A stretch of DNA of 64,000 nucleotides from Straminergon stramineum (taxonomy: Eukaryota; Streptophyta; Bryopsida; Hypnales; Calliergonaceae), in the NCBI GenBank assembly GCA_963920665.1, contig OY987268.1, positions 622,501 through 686,500 on the forward strand, written 5' to 3'. The notes beneath the pieces were generated by a model that searched no databases, was not told the origin of the DNA, and was given only the letters and a program-made list of their open reading frames with translations. The position numbers and the translations under genes are program-made. Of this stretch, positions 1 through 13,000 are shown piece by piece (the stretch's first letter is position 1; the number at the start of each line of letters is the position of its first letter).

Positions 1-540
1 CTCACCGAACTTTGATCCATCCCCGGATCAATAATATCTCTCTCTGGCTAATAGACATGCTCTCAAATATAATCCAATCACTGGCTATAAAAGACAATTT
101 GACATACTTGCACAAACATCCTTCTACTCAAGAAATAACAAAGACAATTTGACACACAAAAGAAAGGAAGAAAACTAAGGGAGACAAAGCCAATCACTGG
201 CAACTGCTCCAATCAAAAGAATAACTTAAGCCAATCCCTAGCTAAAAGAATCAAACACACACACGACTTTAAGACGAATAGACAAATTTGTATTGAAAAA
301 AATGCACAAGTACAAAATTGGCAATGCAACCATTGCAAGCCTAGAAGACAAAAAAAACCCGGCAGTCAATTAGTCTTATACATTTTCTTGATTGTAACTA
401 ACTGAGGCTAACCACCTAGTCTATTAGTCCTTAACTGACTTCACTAACCCTAACTGGTCGTCCATTAGTCATTCTGATAACTACTTGTCTATTTGTCTCG
501 GTTCACACTTCATTTCCGTTCCTAATTACTTTAACTTGTC

Positions 541-1015
541 GAATTGTCTTTATCTTCAAAAAGCTCTAAATTTAACCAAAAAGTTTATCTACAACTAGCA
601 ACCATGTGAGCCCCCTTCTCTTTCTTCACATAATCCAAACACGATTCATAAATGGAAAGATCTTGATGAACCATCGCCTCTTGCAAGTAGATCCATGCTA
701 GCATCTACTTCTCCAGATCGCCTGCACAAGCGATGTTCTCCACCTCTTTCTTTTTATAGAATTTGTTCACTTTCTTCAAATGTATGTCAAGGCGAGAAAA
801 GAAGGTTCAATCTAGTGGAGACCGTGAAAGCGGCTCTTGTAGCTCTATCACGTATATCTTTCCATTCTCCACTCTATTCTTATTTACCTAATGACTCATC
901 GGGCACCTCATTAATTTCAGAAGTAATTAAATTTTCAAAGGATTTTTCAACACTGTCAGATCGAGTGGCAATATGCTATAACACACCAGAAGTAATGGTA
1001 CTCCAAATAAACTAG
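541..1015 (-). pseudogene. Decayed coding remnant, probably transposon-derived
   Basis: Read on the minus strand, about 560-800 gives a protein-like, charged, helix-prone stretch (FSRLDIHLKKVNKFYKKKEV, then MLAWIYLQEAMVHQDL) with in-frame stops such as TAG between LEK and MLAW. The plus-strand 106-codon frame over the same bases has a less protein-like composition and is probably its shadow. I do not recognise a family; a gag-like or other transposon reading frame is a guess based on its decay and the repeat-rich setting. Confidence 0.3.
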
Positions 1016-4000
1016 TATTGCATTTTAATTGAATATGATCAGAAAAGAGAAGTCTCTTCTAACAAATATCTAAGTTGTCGAATATCTCGTGTTTCACAAG
1101 TCAATTTTGTTAGAGTCTCAAACTACAAACCCCAATCATAGTATCATTTTGTCCCTCCACCTCATACAAGAAAAAAGACATTTAATTGAGTCACCTACGC
1201 AAAATTGCATGGGAGATGGTCCAAGTGAGGGGTAGTTTGTAGCAGCAACGACCTTGCTAATGGCGCTAGGAGAATCGCCAGGCGACCCTTGCCTTGTAGG
1301 GTAAATATAAAGGGATTTAGAGGTTCATTGGTCATGGTTTTGGGTTTTATAAAAAAAATGTTAGAACATTGGGTGGCCAAGTAGGACAAATATCCTTCGT
1401 TTGTTGGATAGAGAGGTAGGGTGGGAAGGCACTCCCCCAGCCTTTCTTCAAGCAATGGCGGCCAAGGTTGTCGTTGCTACAAGTGTCCCCTGAGTGAGAG
1501 TCCTAGTGAGAGTCTTTGGTGAGGCTAACCACCAATCTCACTGACCCCAAGGATGCAACGGATTATTGGAGCCTTAGGGACTTTCTGGAAAGCGTGTACG
1601 TTGCTCCAATTGTGGGATGCTAGTAGATGCGTTTCAAGTTGCTCTTTAGCTTGGCATGATTGTAGTACTTCTCCTACCATTTTAGCACGAGTTGGCTCAA
1701 GAGCTCCTATGCAAATTTCACCATAGCAACCACCAGCCTCAGGTTCTATAGAATGTCCCAAACTCTTCCTTCAATTAATGTGCTTTTGATAGGCGAAAGT
1801 TGACAGCATCTGAAAGCACCATTGTTGCATGATATTATAATAGACACAATCCCTAGAATGAAAGAAAGCCCCATTATGTCGAACAAGGTCATCTTGCAAG
1901 GGATGTCCACTCAAGGTTACACTTGCTTAGTAGGTGCAGATTGTCCATGAAACCTCTCGGTCATGGTAGGGCCACGTTAACACTTGAACTTCAGTAGGCG
2001 GCTAGGTAAATTTTATTTGTAGATGCAAGGGAGAACTAGCAATGTTTCCAAGGTCGAAGCAATATTTTGCTTCAAATCTCTATTTTTGTTGGTTGGGAAG
2101 ATTGACTAATTTGCATTTGAAAACTCATCTGCAAATTTGAATGACTTCTTTAAATTCACTAGTAAAGTCAAATTATTATCTCTACCCATATTGGAATGGT
2201 AAGCAATGGTTCAAATGTTCAAATGTTATGTAGGCAAATGAAATTGAAACATGTGTTCAAAGCAATAGTGGCATATTGGACTCCAACAATGCTAGGATGT
2301 GAGCATGAGCCTATAAGTGGTGAGTGGGGATTGTGTGCTCCAAGAGTCTTGAAATTTAAATTATGATATAATATTTTTTTTAATTTGGTTAAAAATTTAA
2401 AAGACTAATGTTTCTTCAACAAAATTTAGTATATTTAGAAAAATATGACCTATTACCATAGGACCCCTAACCGTGGATTTTAGATTTAAAAGCTTGATAA
2501 GTTGATGGTACTGCATGATTTGAAATTTGTATCAGGTTTTGAGAGGGTGTTTCAAAGTGGTTTGATTAAGTGAGACTATAAATAATTTAAAAGTATAAAT
2601 AATTTAGAGGCAATTATAAGGATGAGGAGAAGGTGAATGCAATAAAAATATTATAGGATGTGGAACCTTGTGTACATAATAAAATATTCTTTCATTACTA
2701 CAAGGAGTACATATTGGAATATGAATATGATATTTTGCTACTAGATTTGAGAATTTTGAAAATAATATATTGATACTACATATTTACTTCATATCATGTT
2801 AATATCTGTCAACTAGCTTGTTCATTCATATGTTTTAATGATTTCAGTAAGGCCAAAATTTGTAGTAGTAAGAATAGGCCAAATGGCTTGGGATCTCAGA
2901 TTAGATAAGAACATGGAAATGCTTAAGTCCCATGACGTATTATACAATTTGGTTTGCACAAAACCAAAAATCCTTAGTCTGAATTGCTATGCACTTATAA
3001 TCTCACTTCTGTTCTTTATAAGTAGGGGCAACAATGGTTTTCTAAGTATAATAATCAATAGCTTGCATTTGTCTTATGTATACTTCTAAATGGTATGACA
3101 CTATTTCCTTGACTTGTGTAAAATTCTTGCTATAGCCATTTCAATATGGCGCAATCCATTTCCGCTACAAATTGGATATGGAGCATGATCGTGTTAAATT
3201 CCTCAACTACAATCCTAAGTTTCACTTTAGCAATTATCAATCTAGTTTCAACCTGAAGATGAGAGAAATTAACCTTGAGGGGTGATGAGATCAACTTCAA
3301 AATTGATCAAAGGATTTGATTTTTTTTGCTCAAATCAAATACCTCTTTTCCTTCCAAGTGTAGAATTTGAGTGCAAATGTCTTCCATTCCAAGCATCTCA
3401 TAGAGTACATTTGCAATTTTCTTTCCAATTACAAAGGCCATAGCTCTCTTCAATTTCAAATTCTTTTTACATGGGTCTTTCCTAAAAGGGCCCATGTAGA
3501 GATAAATCCTATAGTCAATCATTTGCATAAAGGTTCAAATCCAATCATCACAAGTGGCAATAAACAAATCAAATAAGCATTTCCCAGAAGCCTACATCCA
3601 ATTCTTGTGCATTATTTTTTCCAAGTTGCATGTTAGAATGTCTACTAGTTTAACTATTGCCAATTTCAATTCTACAAAGATGATTAATGAAATCATTATT
3701 CAAATGGTTTGTAATTTAGGATTTATAGTAGGAAATTAAAAAATGAGGTCAAAGGTAATACCATTTCTATAAAATCTAACCCACTAATAGTATCAAAAAG
3801 TGCCAAAATGCAATCCAATCCTCTAGTTCAAGAATTTTTGGTTCTTCTGTAATTTTGAAAAGTATCAGTAAGCTCTGTTATCTAGATACATTTTGTCTAC
3901 TTCACATATTAATATTGCATCCTTGTAGTGCATATAGAGTCAAATATGCTAATTCAATAATTATTTGGTAATTAGCTTCTCTATGTGCTTGTACATGTTT

Positions 4001-4124
4001 GTTTTTTAATGGAACAAGTAAATCCTTTCAAGAAATGTAAAGATGGTTTGCTAAAAATTAAGAGAACCCAATAACAATTCATTGAAGATGAGAGCTTGAT
4101 CACTCATTATCAAATTAAATGCAT
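1016..4124. other. Intergenic, no gene recognised
   Basis: Moderately GC-rich up to about 2.1 kb and strongly AT-rich afterwards. Open frames here are short and lack recognisable motifs or splice-compatible partners. 1190-1800 is less AT-rich than its surroundings and may be old transposon sequence, but I found no terminal repeats or target duplications. Confidence 0.5.
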
Positions 4125-5960
4125 GAATTGTGTTCAATGTAGAACTCTAGACCTCATTTGGGCATAATAAAATAATTTTTTACAAAAAAAAATTGAATTG
4201 AGAAAATTTGGGAAAACAAGTTAAATTTCATCTCCAAAAATCCATTTGAGATTTTAAGATTGTAATAAAAAATTATGGACAAAATTCAAAGATGATATTT
4301 GAAAATATTAAAGAAAATGTCCCTTCCAGCCCTTATTTGAATTTTGTCCATAACATTCGATTAAAGTCTTGAAATCTCAACCCGATTTTTGGAGATGAAA
4401 TTTAATTTGATTTCTCAAGTTTTCTTTGTTTAAAATTTTTTAGAATAAATTATTCTACTATTGTCACAACCCTCGTCAAGAGGCGTGCCTGTGCTACCTT
4501 GATGAGCAACTGAAGAGGGATGTTGAAGGTGACTCCCCAAGCCTTACAAGAGATGGAATGAAGGGGACTAGGAGTCTCGAGCAATCATAGTGTTGTAGTG
4601 CTTTGATCCGGATGAATTAGGGGGCGTGTCACACATGCTTGGAAAGCTTGTGAGAAGATGTGTCCATGGGTTTAAAGAATGTGAGAATCCGAGTTGGGAG
4701 TCAAACGTTATGGCTCCTCAAAGTTGAGAGTATCCTGGTCGCGTCCCGAGGCATGGGGATGTGGAAAACAAGATTTACGAGGAATTATTTGAGCCAAATA
4801 GGGTATGCCATAGATCATTGGAAAGCTAAAGAGAAAATCTTTCTAGAATGCTAAGGCTTGTGAGGAGATGAGCTGTAAACTAAAAGTTATAGCCATCCAA
4901 AGAGGATAGAGTCTAGGAGAACTACACCTCCTAGGGGACTCGTTCCTTTGGATCGCCATAACTTCCTCAATACTTAGTGTATTGGGGAAAGTGAATAGTC
5001 CACAGTGATCTACGGAAAAATTGAATCACAAGAATGGGCTCACACTTGGGATTTGGAGCTTGGAGCTAAAAGTTATCCTAACGGAAAGATCAAGAGTCTT
5101 TAGGGTCCGGTTTTGGGGAAACCACTTGGAATTGGGTGGTCTTCTAAGATGGGGAGCATCTGGGGGGGTTTCCGGTGACCTTTAGTTGGAAAGGGGGGCC
5201 TACCAAATCCCGCAGAAAGTACTATGAGGAGTGGTGGTCTCCCTCCTCCCTTCCAAATGGTGCTATAGTGAGCCTAAGTAGCCTTGAATGGTAAGGAAGT
5301 GTTGAAGCTTCACCACCACTTGTATATTACCGTGGAGTGCTTGTGCACTCCTTGATACCGGTTGGATGGTGTCTCACTCTACACTAGGCCATGGTGTGAG
5401 TCTCATTTGGTGAATCTCGAAATGAGTTGGGTTAAGCCTAATGGAGAGTTGAGTCCCATTCAAGGGCGGTTAGCACCGGTGGGGAGTAGTACCTCCACTG
5501 AGTATTGAGACATCAATGGAAGTTCCGTCCCTTGTCATCAAATGACATGCCTGGTGTCTTGTGGGAGTTAAAGGTTGGAAGGAAAGTGTTGGGAGTCACA
5601 GAGGAATGGGGAACCCCGTGACTTGAGTTGGAACCTAACATTGTGGGTACATGGCATGTGCAATGTTAGGAGAGCACGATCCTTGGTGTAACTAAAGGAT
5701 TAAGTGCTTGGAAAAGCACAAGAAGATCATATTAAGGTGATATGTGTCACTAAGGGGCGCAACAACTATGCCAAAATGAGGTCTAAAATTTTACATTTAA
5801 ATTCAATTCCTCCTTTTAACTTAACTAGATATGAACAGTTGAACTCTCACAAATCTTAATTTACATATCCCACATGGGTTGTTGTACCTCCTATCATCCA
5901 ACTTGTATAAACAACTAGTCTTTTCTAATACATATATCCCTAAGAAGTGGCTTTTGAATT
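4125..5960. mobile_element. Fold-back (long inverted repeat) element, split by a solo LTR
   Basis: The left arm (about 4145-4290) and the next stretch (about 4310-4456) are inverted copies around a short centre. The motif 'GACCTCATTTGGGCATAATA' at about 4151 recurs inverted at 5769-5790 as 'TGCCAAAATGAGGTC'. The right arm resumes after the LTR insertion and runs to about 5950. The same fold-back, uninterrupted by an LTR, lies at about 39750-40255. No coding capacity is seen. The left outer limit is uncertain because the left arm is less complete than in the second copy. Confidence 0.6.
4462..5764 (+). mobile_element. Solo LTR, 1303 bp, target duplication ACTAT
   Basis: The block starts TGTCACAACCC and ends GGGGCGCAACA, the TG...CA ends of an LTR, and is flanked by the direct repeat ACTAT (4457-4461 and 5765-5769). 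It interrupts a fold-back element, so insertion polarity and boundaries are clear. No internal retrotransposon domain is present on either side, so recombination between two LTRs has probably removed it. A related LTR in the opposite orientation is at 60668-61994. LTR families with TGTCACAACCC-like starts are common among plant Ty3/Gypsy elements, but the superfamily is inferred. Confidence 0.87.
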
Positions 5961-6126
5961 TATGTCAGGTGGTTGCCTAATATTTTTTCAATCAATTTGA
6001 TTTCAATTGCAAAAAATGATACTATAGAGTGTTGAAGTTTATTTTGAATTTAAATGAAAAATCTAGCATTAGACAATAGATCTTACTATATGGTAAAATA
6101 TAGGCTATGATTTGGTAAAATGTTTT

Positions 6127-6960
6127 GTTTTTTCCTTCTCAATGGACAACCATTAATGGTCACACTTTTAGGAATTCAAATGTTTTCATATTTTAACCTT
6201 TCCCATAGGTAGTTGTTAACGGCCATGCTTTGGGGGATTCAAATGCCTTCATTTTTTTACCATTCCAATGGGTAGCTATTAGCAAACCTACTTTGGGGGC
6301 TTAAATGCTTTCATACTTTTACCTTCCCAATGGACAACCATTAACGACTACATTTCTTGGGATTCAAATGTTTTTATATTTTTACCTATCTAATGGATAG
6401 TTGTTAACGACCATGCTTCTTGGGACTCAAATGCTTTCATTTCTTTGCCTTTTCAATAGACAATTGTTAATGGCCATGCTTTGGGGGATTCAAATGCTTT
6501 CAAACTTTTGTCTTCCCAATGGACAGCCATTAATGACCACGCTTTTGAAGGGTTCAAATGCATTTATATTTTTTGTCTTTTCAATGGGCAATTGTTAACA
6601 GCCATGCTTTGGAAGGGTTCAAATACATTCATATTTTTTGCGTTCCCAATGGACAACTATGAATGGTCAGGTTTCTTAGGATTCAAATGCATTCATATTT
6701 TTACCTTTCCAATGGATAGTCATTAATGGCCATGCTTCTTGGGACTCAAATGCTTTTATTTTTTTGCTTTCTCAATAGACAATCGTTAACAACCACGCTT
6801 TTGGGGATTCAAATGCTTTCATATTTTTGCCTTCCCAATAGATAGCCCTTAACAACCATGCTTTTTAGGATTCAAGTTTGTTTGCATCATATTCTAGAAT
6901 TTGGTCAAATGTTGCAATTTTTGTGGCCTTCCCAATGGACAACCGTTAATAGCTACTATA
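6127..6960. repeat. Minisatellite of ~12-13 units of ~62 bp
   Basis: Degenerate head-to-tail units contain 'CCTTCCCAATGGACAACCAT', then 'TTAATGGYCATGCTT', then 'GGGATTCAAATGCTTTCAT' followed by a T-run. Units differ by about 15-30% by eye. Units near 6414 and 6731 resemble each other more than their neighbours, hinting at a higher-order period of about five units (~317 bp). Eroded single units occur again at about 7255-7300, 7350-7400 and 7455-7490. Short open frames inside are repeat by-products. Confidence 0.85.
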
Positions 6961-8863
6961 TTGAATTACATATTATACATTACATATACACAAACTAAAT
7001 TTTTTTTAATCTTGATTGGATTCAAAAAGATTCATTTTATAGGGTCTTGGTATCAAGTGCTAGACCTTTACATTTGTTTTTGGTTCTAAGAAAGTTTGGC
7101 CAATTCAAGTTGTTCGTTACTATTCGTTAGTTGTGAACAGCCAAGCTATTTTCCAACCTCATCCAATACAAATATAGTTGTTTAAATTGGATGTGATTCA
7201 CATTTCATTTTGGGATTACATTAGTCCTTTTTCATTGTGCATGCAATCGAAAAAGTTTTTTGCCTTCCAAGTGCACAACCGTTAATGGCTATATTTTTTA
7301 GTTTAGGTTTGCTTCCAATATACACTAGGGATTTGATTAAATGCTGAAAAATTCTTGCCTTCCTAATGCATAGCCATTAATGGCTACGATTTTTTTAATT
7401 TAGATTTGCTTCTAGCATATGCTAAAGATTTGATCAAATGCTAAAATTATGTTGTCTTTCTAATGTATAGTTGTTAATAGTTGTTGTGTTCAATTACGTA
7501 GCGTACAATACATATATACAAACGAGAACTTTTTCTAATCTAGATATAGACGTTGCTTCAAAGATGTTGACATAACGAAATCCACAAGCACAAAAATTAA
7601 ATGTTGTACTTGAACCTCTTTTGAAGATCACTTGGAATTATAATTGCATATCTTTTATAAGAAAGAATTGATGTCATTAATGATATTATTAAAGCATAGA
7701 GTATCAATATGGTGCGGGCAAATACTACATTGTAGAAAGAATTGAAAAATGATGAAGATCTCAAAGTTTTCTATGACAAGATGTATATGGTGTGAGATGA
7801 CAATCATTGTTTGCAAGCATAATTGCCTATTATCAAATGAGATCAAATAGATGATTTTATATGATATTATGTTGTTGAAAGTATTGTTTGGGAGGTCAAG
7901 GGGGACGTTGCAATTATATTGACAACATTTCATAAAGTCAATTAGTATTTGGTAATCCCTTCAAGGCTTCAATTTCTTTATCAATTTTCATTTCATTTGA
8001 CTTTTTAGTATCTAAAGCTTGTTTGGTTAGAACCATTGTAATTGTTACTATTCTACATTTTTTTTTATGTATGTTCACTTTACATATTTTAACACAACAA
8101 ATTTTGTTTTTCCAAGAGAAAGTGAAAAAACAAAAATTTCCAGTTTCTATAAATCTTGTTTACAAACTTTATTTCATTCAAAATATATCTAGGCAACTAC
8201 TCTCATATTTAAAAAACTTGTATCCAAAAAAATCTTGCTATAGCTAAAGCCAAAAGGAAGTCAAAACAAAGAATTGGGTTCAATTTGACTATTAAGGATT
8301 TAAATTCCAAAGTCTTATACTAGGTTCATTTCATATTTCTTTTCAATTCTTAGGTCTTTTCTTCATTCTTATCATTAATTTGAATTAATATTATCTTGCT
8401 CTACTAAGCATAACATTTATCATGAAGTGCAATTATTTTTATTCTATTGTCTTGTTCTTCAAATTGAATTTTTCCATATATGATGTGGCAACATCTCATT
8501 CGGTGGCCTAAAACTTCAACCTATGCCCAAATTGAACAATAAATCATGAGCCTTGAATCGCACTACACCACTGAAATTCATAAAATACCACAAAATAGAG
8601 TTTTACTTGGAATCCACCTAAACTACTACCATTCAATTCATTGTATAGTCTATTTTTTTGAAATGATTTTTATTTTTATTATTTAAAAAAAAATTCAAAT
8701 TTGAAAAAGGATAGCTTACATAGAGGGGCATCAACTAGAAATCTAGTTGTTTAAGTCATTAGGGGTTAATACATTTATTAGGTGTATAATATATAACTAG
8801 TTGACTACTATGTTTGTTTTAAATATTCAATGTCTATGATATTTTTTTATTTAGAAGTATAAT
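6961..8863. other. Intergenic, no gene recognised
   Basis: AT-rich. It holds eroded copies of the preceding minisatellite unit (7.25-7.5 kb). A stretch at about 8555-8680 beginning 'CACTACACCACTGAAATTCA' is related to 36.88-37.0 kb. A possible TTAA-element terminus, 'TTAGGGGTTAA', lies at about 8748. No protein-like frame was recognised. Confidence 0.5.
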
Positions 8864-9085
8864 CACTACAAGAGAAAGGGGTATTTTAAGTGAGTTTTTA
8901 AGTATATTCCTAGACATAAGATTTTAAGTAATGACCTTTAAGGAGATTTTTAGTAAAAATTTACTAGAAGTACATGTATTTCTAGTAAATTTTTACTAAA
9001 AATCTCCTTAAAGGTCATTACTTAAAATCTTATGTCTAGGAATATACTTAAAAACTCACTTAAAATACCCCTTTCTCTTGTAATG
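8864..9085. mobile_element. CACTA-ended fold-back MITE, near-perfect 106-bp hairpin
   Basis: The left arm begins CACTACAAGAGAAAGGGG and the right end is CCCCTTTCTCTTGTAATG. The two arms (about 8864-8969 and 8980-9085) are inverted copies with a single visible mismatch (CACTA against CATTA) around a ~10-nt centre that is itself palindromic. The 3-bp direct repeat AAT flanks it (8861-8863 and 9086-9088), as expected for CACTA (En/Spm) insertions. There is no coding capacity, and it is too short to be autonomous. Confidence 0.88.
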
Positions 9086-9088
9086 AAT

Positions 9089-11880
9089 TAGAAAAATAAG
9101 ATAAAATAGGTGGACGATTTTAATCATTTCAATTTACATGAAAGCCCATGATGAAGACTACACTAATCACTTAATCATTCAAAATCCTTGTTCATCATTC
9201 ATTGCTTTTAATGTTTATAGCCTTTGTTTGTCACCAAATTTTTTCGTCCAACCTATATTGCCCACTTTTGTTGCTCTTTATATTTTAGACTTTATAAATG
9301 TCACCACTATGATGGTGTTATGATGTATTGCAATTTTACATCTATGTGCTTCATAATGAAATGTCCTAATCGCTATATCTATGTTCATCGTGCATCTACT
9401 TACACACACTGACACACTGTCTATTTTGACTATATCTCATTTTTGGGAAATATATCGGTTCAATTTTTTGGTACAAAATCGCATAGTAGCATATTTATTT
9501 GTTGTTCATCCTTACATCTAATTCCATGGTCATAGGTCCCCAATGAATTCACAAACCTTAAATGGAAACAAAAAGTAGACTCACATGCAAGCTCACGCTC
9601 ACATACTCACATACTAGTACCCCTATGTTGGACCCCATCATTCTTAACCTTTAAAGGACATATTGGTGATAATGAAAATCATCCTTTTTGGAACTGTGTG
9701 ACTTCATCTAATTTATAAAAACCAAAAATATTCATTGGGAATCAAACTATTGTAGAAGATCTCCCCTTTCCACCCCTAATTCCAAGAATGAACGGTTGCA
9801 CTTTTGTCCTATTGAGGAGAATTCTTTGTCATTCATCGGACAAAAAACATTTGCCACATTGTTTGTGGGTTAAGAATTCCTTTCTTATATAGAATAGAAT
9901 GCTAGTAGTATTGGAAAAGATACAATATACTCTCATAATGGCATCATGACTACATGCCAATGAAGGATTGTTTCTGAAAGTTGAGCAAGAACTTCTACAT
10001 GAAGACAACAAATATGGAGATTGACATGGAGTTTACACTTACCCACAAAAGCTTCTTGAGTTGAGATCAAGATCACCCTCTTTCAGCAAACATGGGAAAT
10101 TTCTTTAAAATGGTGCCGTTCCACAACTTTGGCACTTTTATGGTTCAGACCACCCAATCTAAAGTGTATATTTCACTTCTACGGTTTAGACTACCCTCTT
10201 CTAGATGTCAATTTCATGGTTTAGACCACGTAGTCTGAAAATGATATATGGAATATGCCATTTCAATGAAATGCCCTCTACACCCAAACTTTGGCCTCTT
10301 GCTACTACGTCCTCCTATGCTTTGTCTCTTTATCATGTAAAAAGAAGGCATCATAGCCTGCTATTTCTAAATTAGATAGGGGACAGTGCTTATATTTCTT
10401 TCCATCTGAAAAAAAATTTCAAGTGAGTTTTGAAGTCAAGTGACAAGCAAAGCTACCTGCTAGATGTCATGTGAGTACCCTTCAAAGTGTTCATATCCGA
10501 CTTGTGGCATTCAGGAATCAAAAGTAATTTGTAGATTAATAAGCTTACATCTACTAGTAAAGATGATGGCACCTTATCTACAAGACTAATCTTTTGAGTG
10601 AAGTCGTCTTGTACTTGGGTTTTCTTGTCAATGTTGACAATTTTTTTGTACTCCTAATGCGGAGGAGCCAAGTCCTTAGACTATGAGGACTTCAGAAGGG
10701 GAAGGAGAGTGAAGCCACGTTTTGCCATGGACCATGAAGATGCAAGTCTGATCCCTACTTCCAACCGGCACACACCTTCTCAAAGGCTAGTGACATCAGC
10801 CCTTGTTGTAGATTTCATTGTTTGTCTTCGAAACTTTTCATTCCAAACTCAGTAGCAAGGTAGCTCAGTCTTGCAGCTATTGGTTGTGTGCATAAGTGAA
10901 GTCCCTAGAGCGTTTAAAGGATGGAATTTTTAGGGTTCAAAGCAATGTCCCTAAGATTAAGCGTACTATGCTAGAGTATTACTAGTTGTCTTAGGATTTA
11001 ATTTGAACTAGGCATCATATTGACTTTCATAATTAGTCGGTAGTTCAAAAAGCATTATTGGAATTCAGTTGATTGTATTCATCGTATTATGTTTTTGTAA
11101 AGCAACAAATCTTAGCATGCTTGCATTCCTCAGTGACCGCATGACTCCTTTGGTTCATTTGATTTTCTATACCTAGTTGTTTTGGCACTTGAATTTTTTA
11201 GAGTTGAAAATGTCAATTGTTTGGGTGCTTAACATCCAATTCTATAATATGTCCTTATGCAACATTCTTGAGTTTTTGCCTCTTGAATCAGAAAATAACA
11301 AAAGATACCAAAATTGTCCACCAAAATTGTCTGGACAATTCCAAGTACAAATTACTCAAAAATTGCCATCCTCCGACTTGATAAAAAAATTCATACTTTC
11401 GGCGAGCTCTAAAAACTACAACAACAACAACAACAACATTCAAAATAAGTAGATCCACGCTGTGTTTGTCACTACAAACAAATTCAAGTGGATCAGTATT
11501 TATCAAATTCAAAGTAGATCAACTAGAATGCACTTAGTGTTCTTGGATGCGGAATCTACCCTAAAACACTCTTCAAGCATCAAATGATAAACTATTGTGA
11601 GGACGGATGTGGAAAGACAAGAAGAGTATGCAAGCTCTAGATGGACAAGGTAGGAAGATGGAGAGATGATAAGGTGAACATCACAGAAAGCTGGGAAGTT
11701 CCACTAGCCAGATATGAGCAAAGCACTGTGAAGCGCACCTTGGCAAGCCTTTGTCCGTATGAGACAAGCCTAGGTCGCCTGAATTTCTTGAAGGGTTATA
11801 TAATGTCTTTCAAGGTACCTTAGTAAGCCTAATAAAGTGCATTTAGAGGTTAGCAAAGAGAATATTTTATTGTATGCATT
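9089..11880. other. Intergenic, no gene recognised
   Basis: No supported gene. About 9650-9840 is a diverged copy of the short TTAA element at 37971-38192: it shares 'TTAACCTTTAAAGGACA' and the phrase 'GTTGCACTTTTGTCCTA'. About 10125-10240 repeats a 'GGTTTAGACCACC'-like phrase three times. 11411-11432 is a short ACA/CAA microsatellite. Open frames over these stretches are not protein-like. Confidence 0.5.
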
Positions 11881-13000
11881 GGAAGAAAAACATGTCCATT
11901 ACAACTGACTGAAATGCAACTATAGTCCTCTGCAACTGCCCTACAACTACAATCCTCTATATTTGCACCAACTTTGACATAGTTACATTGTAGTTGCAAA
12001 GTAGTTGCAAAGTAGTTGCAAAATGTAGTTATAGTTATAGGAATGTAATAAAAGAGTCGATGTGAGGTATTTTACATCCAATATTCATCAAAATTGTCAA
12101 AGTGAACAATTTTACATTTTGTAGAGTCCAATGTGTCTATCTACAATTGCTTATAATCTAAATTTGATAGCAATTCAATTAGAAAGCGACTCTAGTACAA
12201 CTAGAGTGCAACTAATTTGCAACCATAGTGCAACTTGACTACAACTAGAAAGCAACTACAATGCAATTAGACTACAACTAGACTGCAACTACAATTTGAC
12301 TAGGATTTGTCTAAAAAATAACTTGAATTCAACTAGAATTCAACTAGCATGCAATTAGAAACCAACTAAACTACAACTAGAAAATAACTAGTTTGCAATT
12401 ACAAAACAACTAAATTGCAACTACTATTAAGTCTTTTATTAATTGTCCCATACCAATTGTCAAGAATACAATTAGGTTAGACATATAAGAATTGTAAATT
12501 ATAGCATTCTTATGTAATGAATTTTGATTATGAAATTCTAATATTTCTACATGTTATAGATTTTTACACTTTGTAGATTTCTTTAATCTACAAAAATCTA
12601 TAAATATTTAAAGTTTTAAGAATTTTGTGGATTTGAATATGTAAAAAAAAGATATATATGAAATTGTGAATCTATTAATCTATGAATTACAGACAAGTTG
12701 TAAATAAGTAGTAAACTAATTGCACATCCATTGGAAACCAATTGGAAACTCGTTGCATGCCAGTTGCAGGTCAATCACAAACTAGTCGCACACAAATAAC
12801 TTCCACATCAACAAACACGTCAAAAGAGTTCATCAATGAACTTTCAAGTAGGCTGTCACATGAGAAACAATCTTAAAAAATTTTGCAACTACTTTGCAAC
12901 TTGTCCACTACAACTTCCGACTCTAAATTGTCACCTAGTTGCAAACATCTCATGCAACTACAAATTAATTAGTTACAAATAGTAGTTGTAAAACCCCTTA
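11881..13000. repeat. Degenerate CAACTA-rich short tandem repeat field
   Basis: Irregular 10-12-nt units built on 'GCAACTAGA', 'ACAACTACA' or the complement 'GTAGTTGCAAA' recur densely at about 11905-12060, 12175-12430 and 12890-12990. Strand bias switches between CAACTA and TAGTTG blocks, so inverted blocks can pair. No open frame is maintained. The origin, whether satellite or transposon subterminal repeats, is unclear. Confidence 0.6.

Noticed and set aside
6127..6960. CRISPR-like array
   Set aside because: The units are contiguous and degenerate with no unique spacers, in a plant nuclear setting; it is a minisatellite.
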